Positions 5,280 through 5,940 of a stretch of 5,940 bases of DNA are shown one piece after another. A program made the translations under genes and the position numbers. Origin of the DNA: Alkalibaculum bacchi (GTDB taxonomy: Bacteria; Bacillota; Clostridia; Eubacteriales; Alkalibacteraceae). The notes below the pieces were generated by a model. It was not told where the DNA came from, did no database searches, and saw nothing but the letters and a program-made list of their open reading frames with translations. Location of the stretch: assembly GCF_937875145.1 (NCBI RefSeq), contig NZ_CALNCS010000029.1, positions 1-5,940 on the forward strand, read 5' to 3'. How positions within the stretch are numbered: position 1 is the first letter of the stretch; every line of letters starts with the position of its first letter.

Positions 5280-5940
5280 TTATATCCCCTCTAAAATATC
5301 CGAAATATAATATTCAAGTAATAGTTCTTGATAGGCACCATAACGCCTTTTCTTAATTTCATTAGCAATAACTTGTAACTCTGGACTTTTTATATTATCT
5401 AGCTTTTTTAGCCTCTGCTCTGTCAATTTTACCTTTGACTGTATTTCGTTGTACTCCTCTATACCGTATCTCCATAAAATCAGAGACTCTCCGTATCGTT
5501 GTTTTAATTTGTCTGCAATCATAATGCCCTCTGGATCAAAATCACCTGAGTAATACACCTTAACGTCATCTTGGACAATTTTATCTAGCAAAACCAAGGA
5601 TGCCAGTCGTAGCTGTCCATAGGTGCAGATCGTAGATGGGCTTATTTTTCTTGTTTGATAGAGGACTTCACTAAATACTGTAGGATTTTCGAATACATAT
5701 ACCTTTTTGTCTCTACATTTTACTTCTTCAATATTACTAAGATTCAATAAAGATATTTGCAAAGGCTCTCCTGATTGCATAAAGCCCTCCCACCCTTTAT
5801 GAATTTCTTCTGTTTTCCATGCGCTTATTCCACTGCACATAGTAAAATTAGATAGTTCATCAATGAGCAGTCCTGATTTATACAGCAATTCACTTTGTTC
5901 TTCAGCGTTTTCAGGATAAGTACAATTGAATTTATAAGCA
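5280..5940 (-). CDS. TIGR02679/DUF2399 Toprim protein, Wadjet-like JetD nuclease subunit (C-terminal part, cut by window edge)
   Basis: The minus-strand frame ends at TAA (5280-5282) and is open to the right edge, giving about 219 codons. The TTG at 5888 is an internal codon, because residues such as YKFNCTYPENAEEQSEL continue upstream. The C-terminal half carries the DUF2399 Toprim signature: VYVFENPTVFSEV (Glu at nt 5688-5690) and VYYSGDFDPEGIMIADKL (DxD at nt 5541-5543 and 5535-5537), followed by RYGESLILWRYGIEEY. This is the topoisomerase VI A/Spo11-like metal-binding fold. Family members, usually about 400 residues, belong to the TIGR02677-TIGR02680 four-gene cassette with an SMC-like ATPase, counted among Wadjet anti-plasmid systems, where the JetD subunit cleaves DNA. 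Both Glu and DxD are intact. The partner genes would lie to the right, outside the window. Domain assignment is strong; cassette membership is inferred. Confidence 0.85.
   Translation of the reverse strand, partial: AYKFNCTYPENAEEQSELLYKSGLLIDELSNFTMCSGISAWKTEEIHKGWEGFMQSGEPLQISLLNLSNIEEVKCRDKKVYVFENPTVFSEVLYQTRKISPSTICTYGQLRLASLVLLDKIVQDDVKVYYSGDFDPEGIMIADKLKQRYGESLILWRYGIEEYNEIQSKVKLTEQRLKKLDNIKSPELQVIANEIKKRRYGAYQELLLEYYISDILEGI

Noticed and set aside
5185..5285. Hydrophobic alternative plus frame (LLNILIILVVLKNIP) after the permease break, as a possible frameshifted membrane helix
   Set aside because: It does not resemble the expected FtsX C-terminal helices or their conserved connecting loop, and it is what AT-rich codons give by chance.

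Overview
The window is AT-rich (low-GC) DNA with strong AGGAGG-type ribosome binding sites, sigma-A-type promoters and Gram-positive gene families, so it most likely comes from a Clostridia-like Firmicute chromosome. I cannot name the species. Coding is on both strands in short transcription units. Several units are visibly damaged, which suggests an accessory region under turnover.

Layout from left to right. (1) 1-417, minus: N-terminal part of an M20D amidohydrolase that runs off the left edge. (2) 676-1422, plus: a beta-class carbonic anhydrase with an N-terminal lipoprotein-type signal, probably tethered outside the membrane. (3) 1638-1913, minus: a truncated aminoglycoside 6-adenylyltransferase (aadE/ANT(6)-like) remnant. 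(4) 2045-3309: a divergent pair, a small FMN nitroreductase (minus) and a TetR regulator (plus). Their shared spacer holds two near-consensus promoters, a perfect 20-bp palindrome over the nitroreductase start site and a second 17/20 copy between the two -35 boxes. (5) 3310-3834: non-coding or decayed DNA with a 15-bp terminator-like hairpin and unidentified minus-strand coding remnants. (6) 3835-5256, plus: a CarH-like cobalamin-binding protein without a DNA-binding domain, split by a frameshift at an A8 run, overlapping an FtsX/MacB-type ABC permease that has lost its C-terminal membrane segments. (7) 5280-5940, minus: the C-terminal half of a TIGR02679/DUF2399 Toprim protein, the JetD-type nuclease subunit of a Wadjet-like anti-plasmid defence cassette, running off the right edge.

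How the parts relate. The nitroreductase and TetR genes form a self-contained regulated module. The B12-binding gene and the permease look like a translationally coupled two-gene unit that could link cobalamin (or light via cobalamin) sensing to an export or envelope ABC system, now apparently broken twice. The permease loses family similarity about 85 bp before the end of the Wadjet-like gene, which suggests that the defence cassette marks the edge of an insertion or rearrangement. No rRNA, tRNA, CRISPR array or intact transposase was seen.
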